NCBI GenBank assembly: GCA_016212785.1
Contig: JACRDW010000136.1
Span: forward strand, 1-5,208
DNA length: 5,208 nt
Reading direction: 5' to 3'
Source: Methanobacteriota archaeon
GTDB lineage: Archaea; Hydrothermarchaeota; Hydrothermarchaeia; Hydrothermarchaeales; JACRDW01
Shown piece after piece: positions 1 to 5,208 of this stretch. Position 1 is the stretch's first letter; each line of letters opens with the position of its first letter. The position numbers were made by a program, and so were the translations under genes. Under the pieces are notes generated by a model, which saw only the letters and a program-made list of their open reading frames with translations, searched no databases and was not told the origin of the DNA.

Positions 1-24
1 AACGCCTTCAATCAGTTCAGCCAT
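1..24 (-). CDS. atpD: Probable A-type ATPase subunit D, first 8 codons only
   Basis: Only the start is in the window: an ATG at 24-22 followed by seven codons, giving M-A-E-L-I-E-G-V. An in-frame TGA (30-28) lies two codons upstream, so the reading frame must begin here. An AGGGAT ribosome site (36-31) sits six bases before the ATG. Identity is inferred mainly from position, because subunit D follows B in the usual archaeal F-A-B-D order. The short N-terminus also fits, since D proteins commonly have a few residues and then a V/I-x-P-T-R segment; the window ends just before that would appear. Subunit D forms the coiled-coil rotor shaft inside the A3B3 head and works with F. Another gene cannot be excluded from eight codons. 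Confidence 0.6.
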
Positions 25-30
25 TTTTCA

Positions 31-36
31 ATCCCT
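31..36 (-). promoter_or_regulatory. Ribosome binding site of the probable atpD
   Basis: AGGGAT on the minus strand, six bases before the ATG at 24. It is a partial match to the anti-Shine-Dalgarno complement GGAGGTGAT. It is followed by TGAA, as is the site before atpE. Confidence 0.5.
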
Positions 37-41
37 TCGTC

Positions 42-62
42 GAAACTCACTTCGTTCGTTTC
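42..62 (-). other. Imperfect hairpin in the atpB-atpD spacer
   Basis: The transcript can fold as GAAAC / GA / AC / GAA / GU / GA / GUUUC. The outer stem is five Watson-Crick pairs, the internal loop is two opposed G.A mismatches in the 5'-GA-3'/3'-AG-5' arrangement (typical of stable sheared tandem G.A pairs), the inner stem is A-U and C-G, and the end is a GAA triloop closed by C-G, a GNA-type mini-hairpin. It occupies much of the only sizeable spacer between ATPase genes here. No U-run follows it, so it does not look like a transcription terminator. A dispersed repeat unit or an mRNA-processing or stability element is possible. The fold is seen by pairing only; no energy was computed. Confidence 0.45.
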
Positions 63-70
63 TCCTCGGT

Positions 71-1471
71 CTATGCTGACTTGTACTTCGGGTGGTACTT
101 CTGGATAGTCTCTGTCTTGATTCTCTTCAGCTCTTTCTCTGGGAGTGTGCTGAGCAAATCCCAGCCTATGTCTAGCGTCGTTTCTATGCTTCTGTCCTCG
201 TCTCTACTCTGCGCTATGAATTCTCTCTCGAATCTGTCTGCAAACTCAAGGTATTTTTTATCTTTTTCAGTCAGCGCTTCTTCTCCTACCACTGCCACTA
301 AATCTCTGAGCTCTCTGCCTTCGGCGTAAGCAGAATAAAGCTGGTCTGACCATTCTCTGTGGTCTTCCCTTGTTCTTCCTTTTCCTATTCCTCCTCTCAT
401 AAGCCTCGAAAGAGAGGGTAAAACGTCTACGGGCGGATAAATTCCTTTTCTTTGAAGCTCCCTTGAAAGCACGAACTGTCCCTCGGTTATGTAGCCGGTT
501 AAATCAGGTATTGGATGCGTTATGTCGTCGTCAGGCATCGTTAAGATTGGCATCTGGGTAATGCTTCCTTTTCTTCCGTGAACCCTGCCTGCTCTTTCGT
601 AAATAGTTGCAAGGTCAGTGTACATGTAGCCGGGATAGCCCCTTCTTCCTGGAACCTCGCTTCTTGCAGCAGAAATTTCTCTCAGCGCTTCGCAGTAGTT
701 GGTAAGGTCGGTCGTAATGACCAGAACGTGCATGTCGTGCTCGTATGCAAAATATTCAGCAGCGGTAAGAGCCATTCTCGGAGTGATTAACCTTTCGATT
801 GCAGGGTCGTCAGCCAGGTTTATGAATGCGGTAACTCTCTCCAGGGCACCTGTTCTTTCAAAGTCTTTTATAAAAAATGCTGCCTCTTCAAAGGTTATTC
901 CCATCGCAGCAAATACGACTGAAAATTCCTCTTCCTTTCCAAGAACCTTGGCCTGCCTCGCAATTTGCGCAGCCAACTCGTTGTGAGGCATGCCTGCCCC
1001 GGACATTATGGGGAGCTTCTGTCCTCTCACGAGGGTATTCATTCCATCTATAGAAGATACGCCGGTCTGGATAAACTCCCTCGGATAATCTCTGGACTTG
1101 GGATTTATCGGTGCGCCGTAAATGTCGCGCTCATCCTCAGGGATTATTTTCGGACCTTTGTCTATCGGGCTTCCCGAACCGTCGAAGATGCGGCCAATCA
1201 TCTCTATCGAAACAGGGAGCCTGACTCTCTCTCCGGTAAATCTTACCTTTGTTTTTGAAGTATCAATGCCTCTCGTACCTTCGAAAACCTGGACCACTGC
1301 TTTATCTTCGTAAGTCTCAAGGACCTGCCCTCTCCTGTTTTCTCCATCAGGAATCTCTATTTCAACTATTTCAGCATAACCTGCCCCTTTTACTCCCTCT
1401 ACCACTATCAGAGGTCCAGCTACTTCTGTAACAGAGGTGTATTCCCTGATTTTCAGCTCTTTTCCTATCAT
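71..1471 (-). CDS. atpB: A-type ATP synthase subunit B (non-catalytic head subunit)
   Basis: This subunit alternates with A in the A3B3 head and contributes the non-catalytic half of each nucleotide interface. Residue numbers here count from the upstream GTG at 1480. The N-terminal beta-barrel carries [10 protein letters not shown] (20-29). The P-loop position reads [10 protein letters not shown] (160-169), lacking G-K-T/S as is normal for B subunits. Then follow [17 protein letters not shown] (270-286), Y-E-R-A-G-R (294-299), and P-S-L-S-R-L-M (355-361), which in the family carries the arginine finger. The C-terminus ends in Y-H-P-K. Length, 466 to 469 residues, is typical. The GTG at 1480 overlaps the atpA stop as GTGA, but the ATG at 1471 (Met-4) is preferred because AGGTGA lies five bases before it. 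Intact and full-length; stop TAG at 73-71. Confidence 0.97.
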   Translation of the reverse strand: MIGKELKIREYTSVTEVAGPLIVVEGVKGAGYAEIVEIEIPDGENRRGQVLETYEDKAVVQVFEGTRGIDTSKTKVRFTGERVRLPVSIEMIGRIFDGSGSPIDKGPKIIPEDERDIYGAPINPKSRDYPREFIQTGVSSIDGMNTLVRGQKLPIMSGAGMPHNELAAQIARQAKVLGKEEEFSVVFAAMGITFEEAAFFIKDFERTGALERVTAFINLADDPAIERLITPRMALTAAEYFAYEHDMHVLVITTDLTNYCEALREISAARSEVPGRRGYPGYMYTDLATIYERAGRVHGRKGSITQMPILTMPDDDITHPIPDLTGYITEGQFVLSRELQRKGIYPPVDVLPSLSRLMRGGIGKGRTREDHREWSDQLYSAYAEGRELRDLVAVVGEEALTEKDKKYLEFADRFEREFIAQSRDEDRSIETTLDIGWDLLSTLPEKELKRIKTETIQKYHPKYKSA

Positions 1472-1476
1472 TCGTC

Positions 1477-1482
1477 TCACCT
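1477..1482 (-). promoter_or_regulatory. Ribosome binding site deciding the atpB start
   Basis: AGGTGA on the minus strand, overlapping the end of atpA including its TGA stop. It is five bases before the ATG at 1471. It also overlaps the possible GTG start at 1480, so it cannot serve that codon. It is one of the best anti-SD matches in the window. Confidence 0.7.
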
Positions 1483-3249
1483 AGTTTTGCTGCGCTCCGG
1501 CAGAGCGTTTATTTGTTTTTCGATTTTTTCTTTTGTTTTTGCAATCGCTTTTTCGGCATCTTTCTCAGGCACGTATTTTATTCTTGCTATATCGTCAAGC
1601 ACTTCCAGTGCTGCTATTTCTTTGGCCAGAACTCCCTTGCTTACCGCCTCCATGGCCTTCTCATAGAATTTCAGCATTAGCGACAGCATGTTGTACTGCT
1701 TTTTGCTGCTGCAGAAAGTATCTACTTCGTCGAGTGCGCTCTGCTGCAGAAAGTCTTCCCGGACAACTCTCGCACCTTCAAGCACGACTCTTTCTCTTTC
1801 AGGCAGCGCATCGGGACCGACGAGCTTGACGATTTCCATGAGTTCGGCCTCCTTCTGCAGCAGTGCCATGGCTTTTGTTCTCAGTTCCAGCCAGTCTTTT
1901 GCAACGTTGTTGGTCCACCAGCTCTGGATGTTGTCCAGGTACAGAGAGTAGCTCTTCAGCCAGTTAATAGACGGAAAGTGGCGCCTGTCTGCTAGAGAAG
2001 AATCGAGAGCCCAGAAAACTTTCGTAATTCTGAGAGTATTCTGGGTTACCGGCTCTGAAAAATCTCCGCCCGGCGGAGATACTGCTCCCGTAACAGTTAT
2101 CGAACCATATCTTTCACCGCTGCCGAGAGTGATAACTCTGCCTGCTCTCTCATAGAAGGCTGCAAGTCTGGATGCAAGATAGGCAGGATACCCTTCCTCT
2201 CCGGGCATCTCCTCGAGCCTGCCTGAGATTTCTCTCATAGCCTCTGCCCATCTCGATGTAGAATCTGCCGTGAGCGCAACATCATAGCCCATGTCTCTGT
2301 AGTACTCTGCCAATGTTATTCCGGTATAAACGCTCACATCTCTTGCTGCGACGGGCATGTTTGAAGTATTAGCGATTAGAACAGTTCTCTCCATTAAAGG
2401 CTTGCCCGTGTACGGGTCTATCAGCTTGGGAAAGTCCTCGACTACTTCTGTCATCTCGTTTCCTCTCTCTCCGCATCCCACGTACACGAAAATCTTGGCA
2501 TCGCTCCATCTTGCAAGCTGGTGACCCATAACCGTTTTCCCTGTACCGAAGCCGCCTGGTATCGCAGAGGTGCCTCCCTTTGCAATCGGGAAGAAGGTGT
2601 CAATAACTCTCTGGCCCGTAACCAGGGGCAGGTTCGGGTCGAGCTTTTCCTTGTACGGTCTCCCCTTTCTTACCGGCCACTTCTGAAGCATGTTCAGCTC
2701 TTTTTCTCCTTCCTTGGTTTTTACGACGGCAATAGTTTCTTCAATTTTATAATTTCCCTCACCGGCAAGCTTGACCAGCTCTCCCTCAATTCCGGGAGGA
2801 ACGAGTATCCTTTGTTTAATAACCTCGGTCTCCTGAACCTCGCCGAGAATGTCTCCGCCCGTAACTTTGGAGCCTTTTTTGGCAGTTGGTGTGAACTCCC
2901 ATTTTTTATTCCTGTCGAGCGAAGGCACGTCCACGCCTCTGGAGATAAAAATTCCGGTCTTGCTCATTATCACATCCAGAGGTCTCTGGATTCCATCAAA
3001 GAAATTTTTTAGTATACCTGGTCCAAGCTCTACAGAAAGAGGCATGCCGGTGCCAATAACCGGCTCTCCGGGTTTGATTCCCGCAGTCTCTTCGTAAACC
3101 TGAACAGTCGCTTTATCTCCCTCTAACTCGATTATTTCTCCTATCAGCCTTTCCTCACCCACTCTTACCACTTCATACATCTGCGAGCCTTTCATTTCTT
3201 TTGCGACAATTACCGGTCCGGAAACTTTAATTATTTTCCCCTGCGCCAT
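1477..3249 (-). CDS. atpA: A-type ATP synthase subunit A (catalytic head subunit)
   Basis: This is the catalytic subunit, which makes or hydrolyses ATP at the cytoplasmic head. At 590 residues it has the usual length. The N-terminal barrel (about 1-70) contains V-S-G-P-V-I-V-A. The A-subunit-specific non-homologous region spans about 110-190. The Walker A motif is G-G-F-G-T-G-K-T (232-239). The G-C-G-E-R-G-N-E motif (258-265) carries the expected catalytic glutamate E261. The Walker B region is [11 protein letters not shown] (324-334). [12 protein letters not shown] (391-402) and the helical C-terminal domain follow. No intein interrupts the P-loop, a site where some archaeal AtpA genes carry one. 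Oddity: the P-loop has G and T where A-type subunits usually have P and S (GPFGSGKT). The ATG at 3249 is four bases after the atpF stop. The gene is intact. Confidence 0.98.
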   Translation of the reverse strand: MAQGKIIKVSGPVIVAKEMKGSQMYEVVRVGEERLIGEIIELEGDKATVQVYEETAGIKPGEPVIGTGMPLSVELGPGILKNFFDGIQRPLDVIMSKTGIFISRGVDVPSLDRNKKWEFTPTAKKGSKVTGGDILGEVQETEVIKQRILVPPGIEGELVKLAGEGNYKIEETIAVVKTKEGEKELNMLQKWPVRKGRPYKEKLDPNLPLVTGQRVIDTFFPIAKGGTSAIPGGFGTGKTVMGHQLARWSDAKIFVYVGCGERGNEMTEVVEDFPKLIDPYTGKPLMERTVLIANTSNMPVAARDVSVYTGITLAEYYRDMGYDVALTADSTSRWAEAMREISGRLEEMPGEEGYPAYLASRLAAFYERAGRVITLGSGERYGSITVTGAVSPPGGDFSEPVTQNTLRITKVFWALDSSLADRRHFPSINWLKSYSLYLDNIQSWWTNNVAKDWLELRTKAMALLQKEAELMEIVKLVGPDALPERERVVLEGARVVREDFLQQSALDEVDTFCSSKKQYNMLSLMLKFYEKAMEAVSKGVLAKEIAALEVLDDIARIKYVPEKDAEKAIAKTKEKIEKQINALPERSKTR

Positions 3250-3252
3250 AAC

Positions 3253-3258
3253 ATCACC
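3253..3258 (-). promoter_or_regulatory. Ribosome binding site of atpA
   Basis: GGTGAT on the minus strand, three bases before the ATG at 3249. It contains the TGA stop of atpF, so termination of F and initiation of A take place at nearly the same point, which suggests translational coupling. Confidence 0.65.
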
Positions 3259-3577
3259 CTTCTAACTTTATTTCTACGCCCACTGCTCTCTTAACAAGTT
3301 CTTTAATAGGGTCGACTCTCTTTTCAATTGCTCCTCTCTTATCCGGTATCTCAACAATAATTGGAGTAAGTCTCTCTCCGGCAAGCCTTTCTATGTCTTC
3401 CCGAATTTTATTTGCAATTTTTTCAGTGATTATTATTAAGCCTATATTCTCGTCTTTTAACAATTCTCTCAAGACCTCAGCTGCCCTGCCGGCTTCCTCT
3501 ACCTCGTACGCATCTTTTACTCCTGCCAGTCTGAAGCCTCTGACGGTCGTCGAATCTCCAACAATGCCTATTCTCAT
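3254..3577 (-). CDS. atpF: A-type ATP synthase subunit F (central stalk)
   Basis: Subunit F binds subunit D in the central rotor shaft and is thought to influence coupling and ATP hydrolysis. The 107-residue product is of normal size. It opens with a Rossmann-like strand, [19 protein letters not shown] (1-19), which includes the family's G-D-x-x-T-V-x-G-F-R-L-A-G signature. It continues with I-I-I-T-E-K-I-A (48-55) and P-I-I-V-E-I-P-D-K (72-80), and closes with the amphipathic helix [10 protein letters not shown]. The ATG directly abuts the atpE stop (TAAATG). Only a weak AGGGG site (3589-3585) precedes it at seven bases, so translation may depend on ribosomes finishing atpE. In most euryarchaeal operons atpC would lie between E and F; here there is no room for it. 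Confidence 0.95.
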   Translation of the reverse strand: MRIGIVGDSTTVRGFRLAGVKDAYEVEEAGRAAEVLRELLKDENIGLIIITEKIANKIREDIERLAGERLTPIIVEIPDKRGAIEKRVDPIKELVKRAVGVEIKLEG

Positions 3578-4195
3578 TTAGACGCCCCTGAAAAGTATTT
3601 TTGCTATGTGCGATCTTAGGCTGTCTCTCATTCTCGACATCCTGGTCTCAAACGTGTTGTCCGCTTCAATTTTTCCGTCTTTAATTCTCACTATCGCGCC
3701 TCCGCGTGTTTTTATCGTCTGGGGCGCGAGAAGTATATTCGCTCCGAACTCTTTTGACAGAGCTTTCAAAAAATCCCGGGTAAGAATTTTTCTGTCAGCC
3801 TCGCGTGCGACTATTTCTATGTTGTCGCTTCCTATCGAAGCCGCTGCTTCTTTTATCATCCTCTTTAAAATAGAGGGATATTTGGCGGTAGTGCCGACTT
3901 TTTGAATTTCTTTCTCTGCCTCGCTGAATGCAGCCTGTATCGCAGCCTCCTTTACATCCAGCTTCCGTTTTCTGGCACGGAGTCTGGCGTCGGCAATTAT
4001 TCTCTGTTTTACGAGTTCCGCCTCTCTCCCGCCTTTCTGTAGTATTTCTTCCTCCTCGTTTTTAGCTCTGGACCGCGCTTCCTTTATTATTTCCTCAGCC
4101 CTGTTTCTGGCTTCCTTTAATACCGCATCCGCTTCCTTACCTGCATCCTCTTCAATTTTTTCGATTATCTTCACAGCACTTGTTTGTTCTGCCAA
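3578..4195 (-). CDS. atpE: A-type ATP synthase subunit E (peripheral stalk)
   Basis: Subunit E pairs with H to form the peripheral stalk that holds the A3B3 head against rotation. Numbering from the TTG at 4201, residues 10-100 are a highly charged Ala/Glu/Lys/Arg-rich helix, predicted to be coiled coil. A globular C-terminal domain follows, with R-G-G-A-I-V-R-I-K-D-G-K-I-E (166-179) and D-N-T-F-E-T-R-M-S-R-M-R (181-192), both typical of the E family. The longest frame starts at TTG 4201, overlapping the atpH stop as TTGA, but the GGGGAT ribosome site ends exactly there. TTG 4195 has that site five bases upstream and gives M-A-E-Q, so it is preferred (205 residues). GTG 4174 is a third option without a visible ribosome site. 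Family assignment is firm; the start is not. Confidence 0.93.
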   Translation of the reverse strand: MAEQTSAVKIIEKIEEDAGKEADAVLKEARNRAEEIIKEARSRAKNEEEEILQKGGREAELVKQRIIADARLRARKRKLDVKEAAIQAAFSEAEKEIQKVGTTAKYPSILKRMIKEAAASIGSDNIEIVAREADRKILTRDFLKALSKEFGANILLAPQTIKTRGGAIVRIKDGKIEADNTFETRMSRMRDSLRSHIAKILFRGV

Positions 4196-4197
4196 CT

Positions 4198-4518
4198 TCA
4201 ATCCCCTTTTCCGACCAACGATTCCACAATAACCTTCGCAGCTTCGCCGATTCTATTTTGCGACGCCTTTTCTATTTTTTTACATTCCTCCTCAGCCTGC
4301 TTGAGTATCTTTCTGGCTTCCCCCTCGCCCTCTTTTTTCACCATCTCAATCACAGCTTCTACTTTTTTATGAGCTTCCAGCCCGGCCTTCTCCACAACTT
4401 TGATTGCATTCTTTCTTGCTTCCTCGATTAACTTTCCTGCCTCTTTTTCAGCTTCCTTTAGCTTTGCCTGCGCCTTGTCCTCCGCTTCCTTGATTAAAAC
4501 CAATACCTCGACAACCAC
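4198..4518 (-). CDS. atpH: A-type ATP synthase subunit H (peripheral stalk coiled coil)
   Basis: This 106-residue protein is almost wholly a charged helix rich in Ala, Glu and Lys, with no membrane segment. Examples are I-K-E-A-E-D-K-A (9-16), L-I-E-E-A-R-K-N-A (30-38) and I-L-K-Q-A-E-E-E-C-K-K-I (71-82). Size, composition and position as the first ATPase gene, before atpE, match the A-ATPase H subunit, which wraps around E in the peripheral stalk. Coiled-coil proteins are easy to confuse by composition alone, so the assignment leans on context. The GTG start at 4518 is preceded by GGTGA (4527-4523) at four bases. Its TGA stop (4200-4198) is two bases from the preferred atpE start, which would favour co-synthesis of the two stalk partners. 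Subunit I normally follows H, but here E does. Confidence 0.88.
   Translation of the reverse strand: MVVEVLVLIKEAEDKAQAKLKEAEKEAGKLIEEARKNAIKVVEKAGLEAHKKVEAVIEMVKKEGEGEARKILKQAEEECKKIEKASQNRIGEAAKVIVESLVGKGD
4201..4206 (-). promoter_or_regulatory. Ribosome binding site deciding the atpE start
   Basis: GGGGAT on the minus strand, followed by TGAAG and then TTG at 4195. It leaves no spacer before the TTG at 4201, which argues for the third codon of the longest frame as the true start. The similar block before atpD supports this reading. Confidence 0.5.
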
Positions 4519-4522
4519 GAGC

Positions 4523-4527
4523 TCACC
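4523..4527 (-). promoter_or_regulatory. Ribosome binding site of atpH
   Basis: GGTGA on the minus strand, four bases before the GTG at 4518, within the 17-base gap after the trkA-like gene. It supports GTG rather than a later codon as the atpH start. Confidence 0.6.
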
Positions 4528-4535
4528 AAAAATAA

Positions 4536-5186
4536 CTATGCTTTCCTTGTAAATAACTTTTCTGCGTCGTCTATTTTTTTACTCTCTGCTAAAACCAAAA
4601 CTTCATCCCCTGTGCTCAATGCAGTCTTTGCGGAGGGAATGCTCAGGACTCCATTCTTATAAACAGCAATTATTAAAAAACCGTCGGGTCGAATTTCTCC
4701 GACCGTTTTTCCGGCTGCCTTCGAATCCTTAGCTATCTTGAATTCCAAAATTTCCAGGCCGCTCTTTTCCAGAATAGCCAAATCGGAAATCGAGGGTCTT
4801 CTGATTAATTTTTCTATGTGCTCCGCCGCCGTCGCTTCCGGACTTACAACGAAGTCCATTCCAAGCTTCTTAAAAACTTCCTTGTACTCAGGGTTGCTTA
4901 CTCTCGAGATGACCGTCTTCACTCCGATGTTCTTCGCAATCAAGCCGGAGAGCAGGTTGATTTCGTCTCTGCCTGTTGCAGCTACCAGCGCATCAGCGCT
5001 TTTTGCATTTGCCTCCTCCAGAGTTTTTATCTGAGTTCCGTCTCCATTTATTACCAGCGCATCTATATCTCTCGAAACCTCGTCAGACTTTTCCTTGTCT
5101 CTCTCAATCAGCGCAACTTCGTTCCTCTTTTCTATGAGCAGGTTAGCCAGATGGCGGCCCACTCTTCCAGCTCCAACTATAATCAC
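4536..5186 (-). CDS. trkA: TrkA-family potassium transport regulator (RCK_N + RCK_C)
   Basis: This is a cytoplasmic nucleotide-binding regulator of Trk/Ktr-type K+ transport or a related cation channel. Counting from GTG 5186 (216 residues), the RCK_N Rossmann domain opens with I-I-V-G-A-G-R-V-G (2-10), which holds the G-x-G-x-x-G NAD(H)-binding loop. An acidic residue in L-I-E-R-D (26-30) ends the second strand. I-N-G-D-G-T-Q (46-52) and A-A-T-G-R-D-E-I-N (69-77) follow, typical of TrkA. RCK_C spans about 135-212, ending in the family pattern T-A-L-S-T-G-D-E-V-L-V-L-A (188-200). A single RCK_N/RCK_C unit of this length is usual in archaea. No channel subunit is in the window. The start is uncertain because the frame is open to the window edge and the family usually has one or two more residues before I-I-V-G-A-G. 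The TAG stop is 17 bases before atpH. Confidence 0.9.
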   Translation of the reverse strand: MIIVGAGRVGRHLANLLIEKRNEVALIERDKEKSDEVSRDIDALVINGDGTQIKTLEEANAKSADALVAATGRDEINLLSGLIAKNIGVKTVISRVSNPEYKEVFKKLGMDFVVSPEATAAEHIEKLIRRPSISDLAILEKSGLEILEFKIAKDSKAAGKTVGEIRPDGFLIIAVYKNGVLSIPSAKTALSTGDEVLVLAESKKIDDAEKLFTRKA

Positions 5187-5200
5187 GTAGATGTCTGCTC

Positions 5201-5205
5201 CCTCC
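5201..5205 (-). promoter_or_regulatory. Strong Shine-Dalgarno upstream of trkA
   Basis: GGAGG on the minus strand, preceded by TAA at 5208-5206, which is out of frame with trkA and could be the stop of an upstream gene. The spacing to GTG 5186 is 14 bases, longer than usual. The spacing to an ATC codon at 5192 would be 8 bases. Confidence 0.5.
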
Positions 5206-5208
5206 TTA

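Noticed and set aside
42..62. The atpB-atpD hairpin as a transcription terminator
   Set aside because: No U-run follows on the minus strand (the next bases in the transcript are GACGAAGGG), and another gene in the same orientation begins 18 bases later.
974..1003. Missing G-K-T in the AtpB P-loop as a sign of a broken gene
   Set aside because: Non-catalytic B subunits of A/V-type ATPases normally have this degenerate loop (S-G-x-G-x-P-H-N-E); the rest of the protein is intact.
2533..2556. Possible intein insertion at the AtpA P-loop
   Set aside because: The P-loop coding sequence is continuous and AtpA has the normal length of 590 residues, so no intein is present.
2521..3012. A 163-codon open frame on the plus strand, plus many shorter plus-strand frames across the window
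   Set aside because: They lie entirely antisense to clear ATPase or trkA genes, show no recognisable domain, and have low-complexity Ser/Leu/Phe-rich products expected from reading purine-rich genes backwards.
3578..4518. A single split or frameshifted coiled-coil gene instead of separate atpH and atpE
   Set aside because: Each frame has its own start, ribosome site and typical family length, and the two are normal peripheral-stalk partners.
4550..4556. TTATTTA on the minus strand, at the end of trkA, as a TATA box for atpH
   Set aside because: It is a weak match without a clear purine-rich BRE, lies inside coding sequence, and would place the start almost on the atpH ribosome site. The 17-base gap fits co-transcription at least as well.

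Overview
The window is almost entirely one leftward (minus-strand) gene cluster for an A/V-type rotary ATPase, preceded by a TrkA-type RCK protein. Read 5'->3' on the minus strand the order is trkA-like (from 5186), atpH (4518), atpE (4195), atpF (3577), atpA (3249), atpB (1471), and the first eight codons of a gene that is probably atpD (24 to 1, running off the window). About 98% of the bases are coding, and all genes point the same way. The longest stretch without a gene is the 46 bases between atpB and atpD; no gene-free stretch reaches 300 bases.

The organism is most likely an archaeon. The enzyme is A-type: AtpA has the long non-homologous region, AtpB has a degenerate P-loop, and the F-A-B-D order and a single-RCK TrkA of about 216 residues fit archaea. 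Several Shine-Dalgarno (SD) sites have the GGTGA core, and GTG and probably TTG starts are used. Bacteria that acquired A/V-type ATPases cannot be excluded from this window alone. Arginine codons are mostly AGA/AGG and the coding strand is purine-rich, which would fit a thermophile but does not prove it. I cannot name the taxon.

The genes work together as follows. A and B form the A3B3 catalytic head, F and D the central rotor shaft, and E and H the peripheral stalk. The cluster therefore encodes the soluble and stator parts. The genes normally interleaved in euryarchaeal operons (I and K, the membrane motor, between H and E; C, the rotor-to-ring coupler, between E and F) are absent. The H/E and E/F junctions are clean and closely spaced, so the missing parts must be encoded elsewhere, be diverged, or be lost. 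The trkA-like gene lies 17 bases upstream of atpH and may share its transcript, linking K+ or cation transport control to ion-motive energy metabolism.

I found no RNA gene, mobile element, CRISPR array, intein or unknown system. The points most worth checking are the missing I/K/C genes, a compact hairpin with tandem G.A pairs in the atpB-atpD spacer, a variant AtpA P-loop, and several start codons that the SD sites move away from the longest reading frame.
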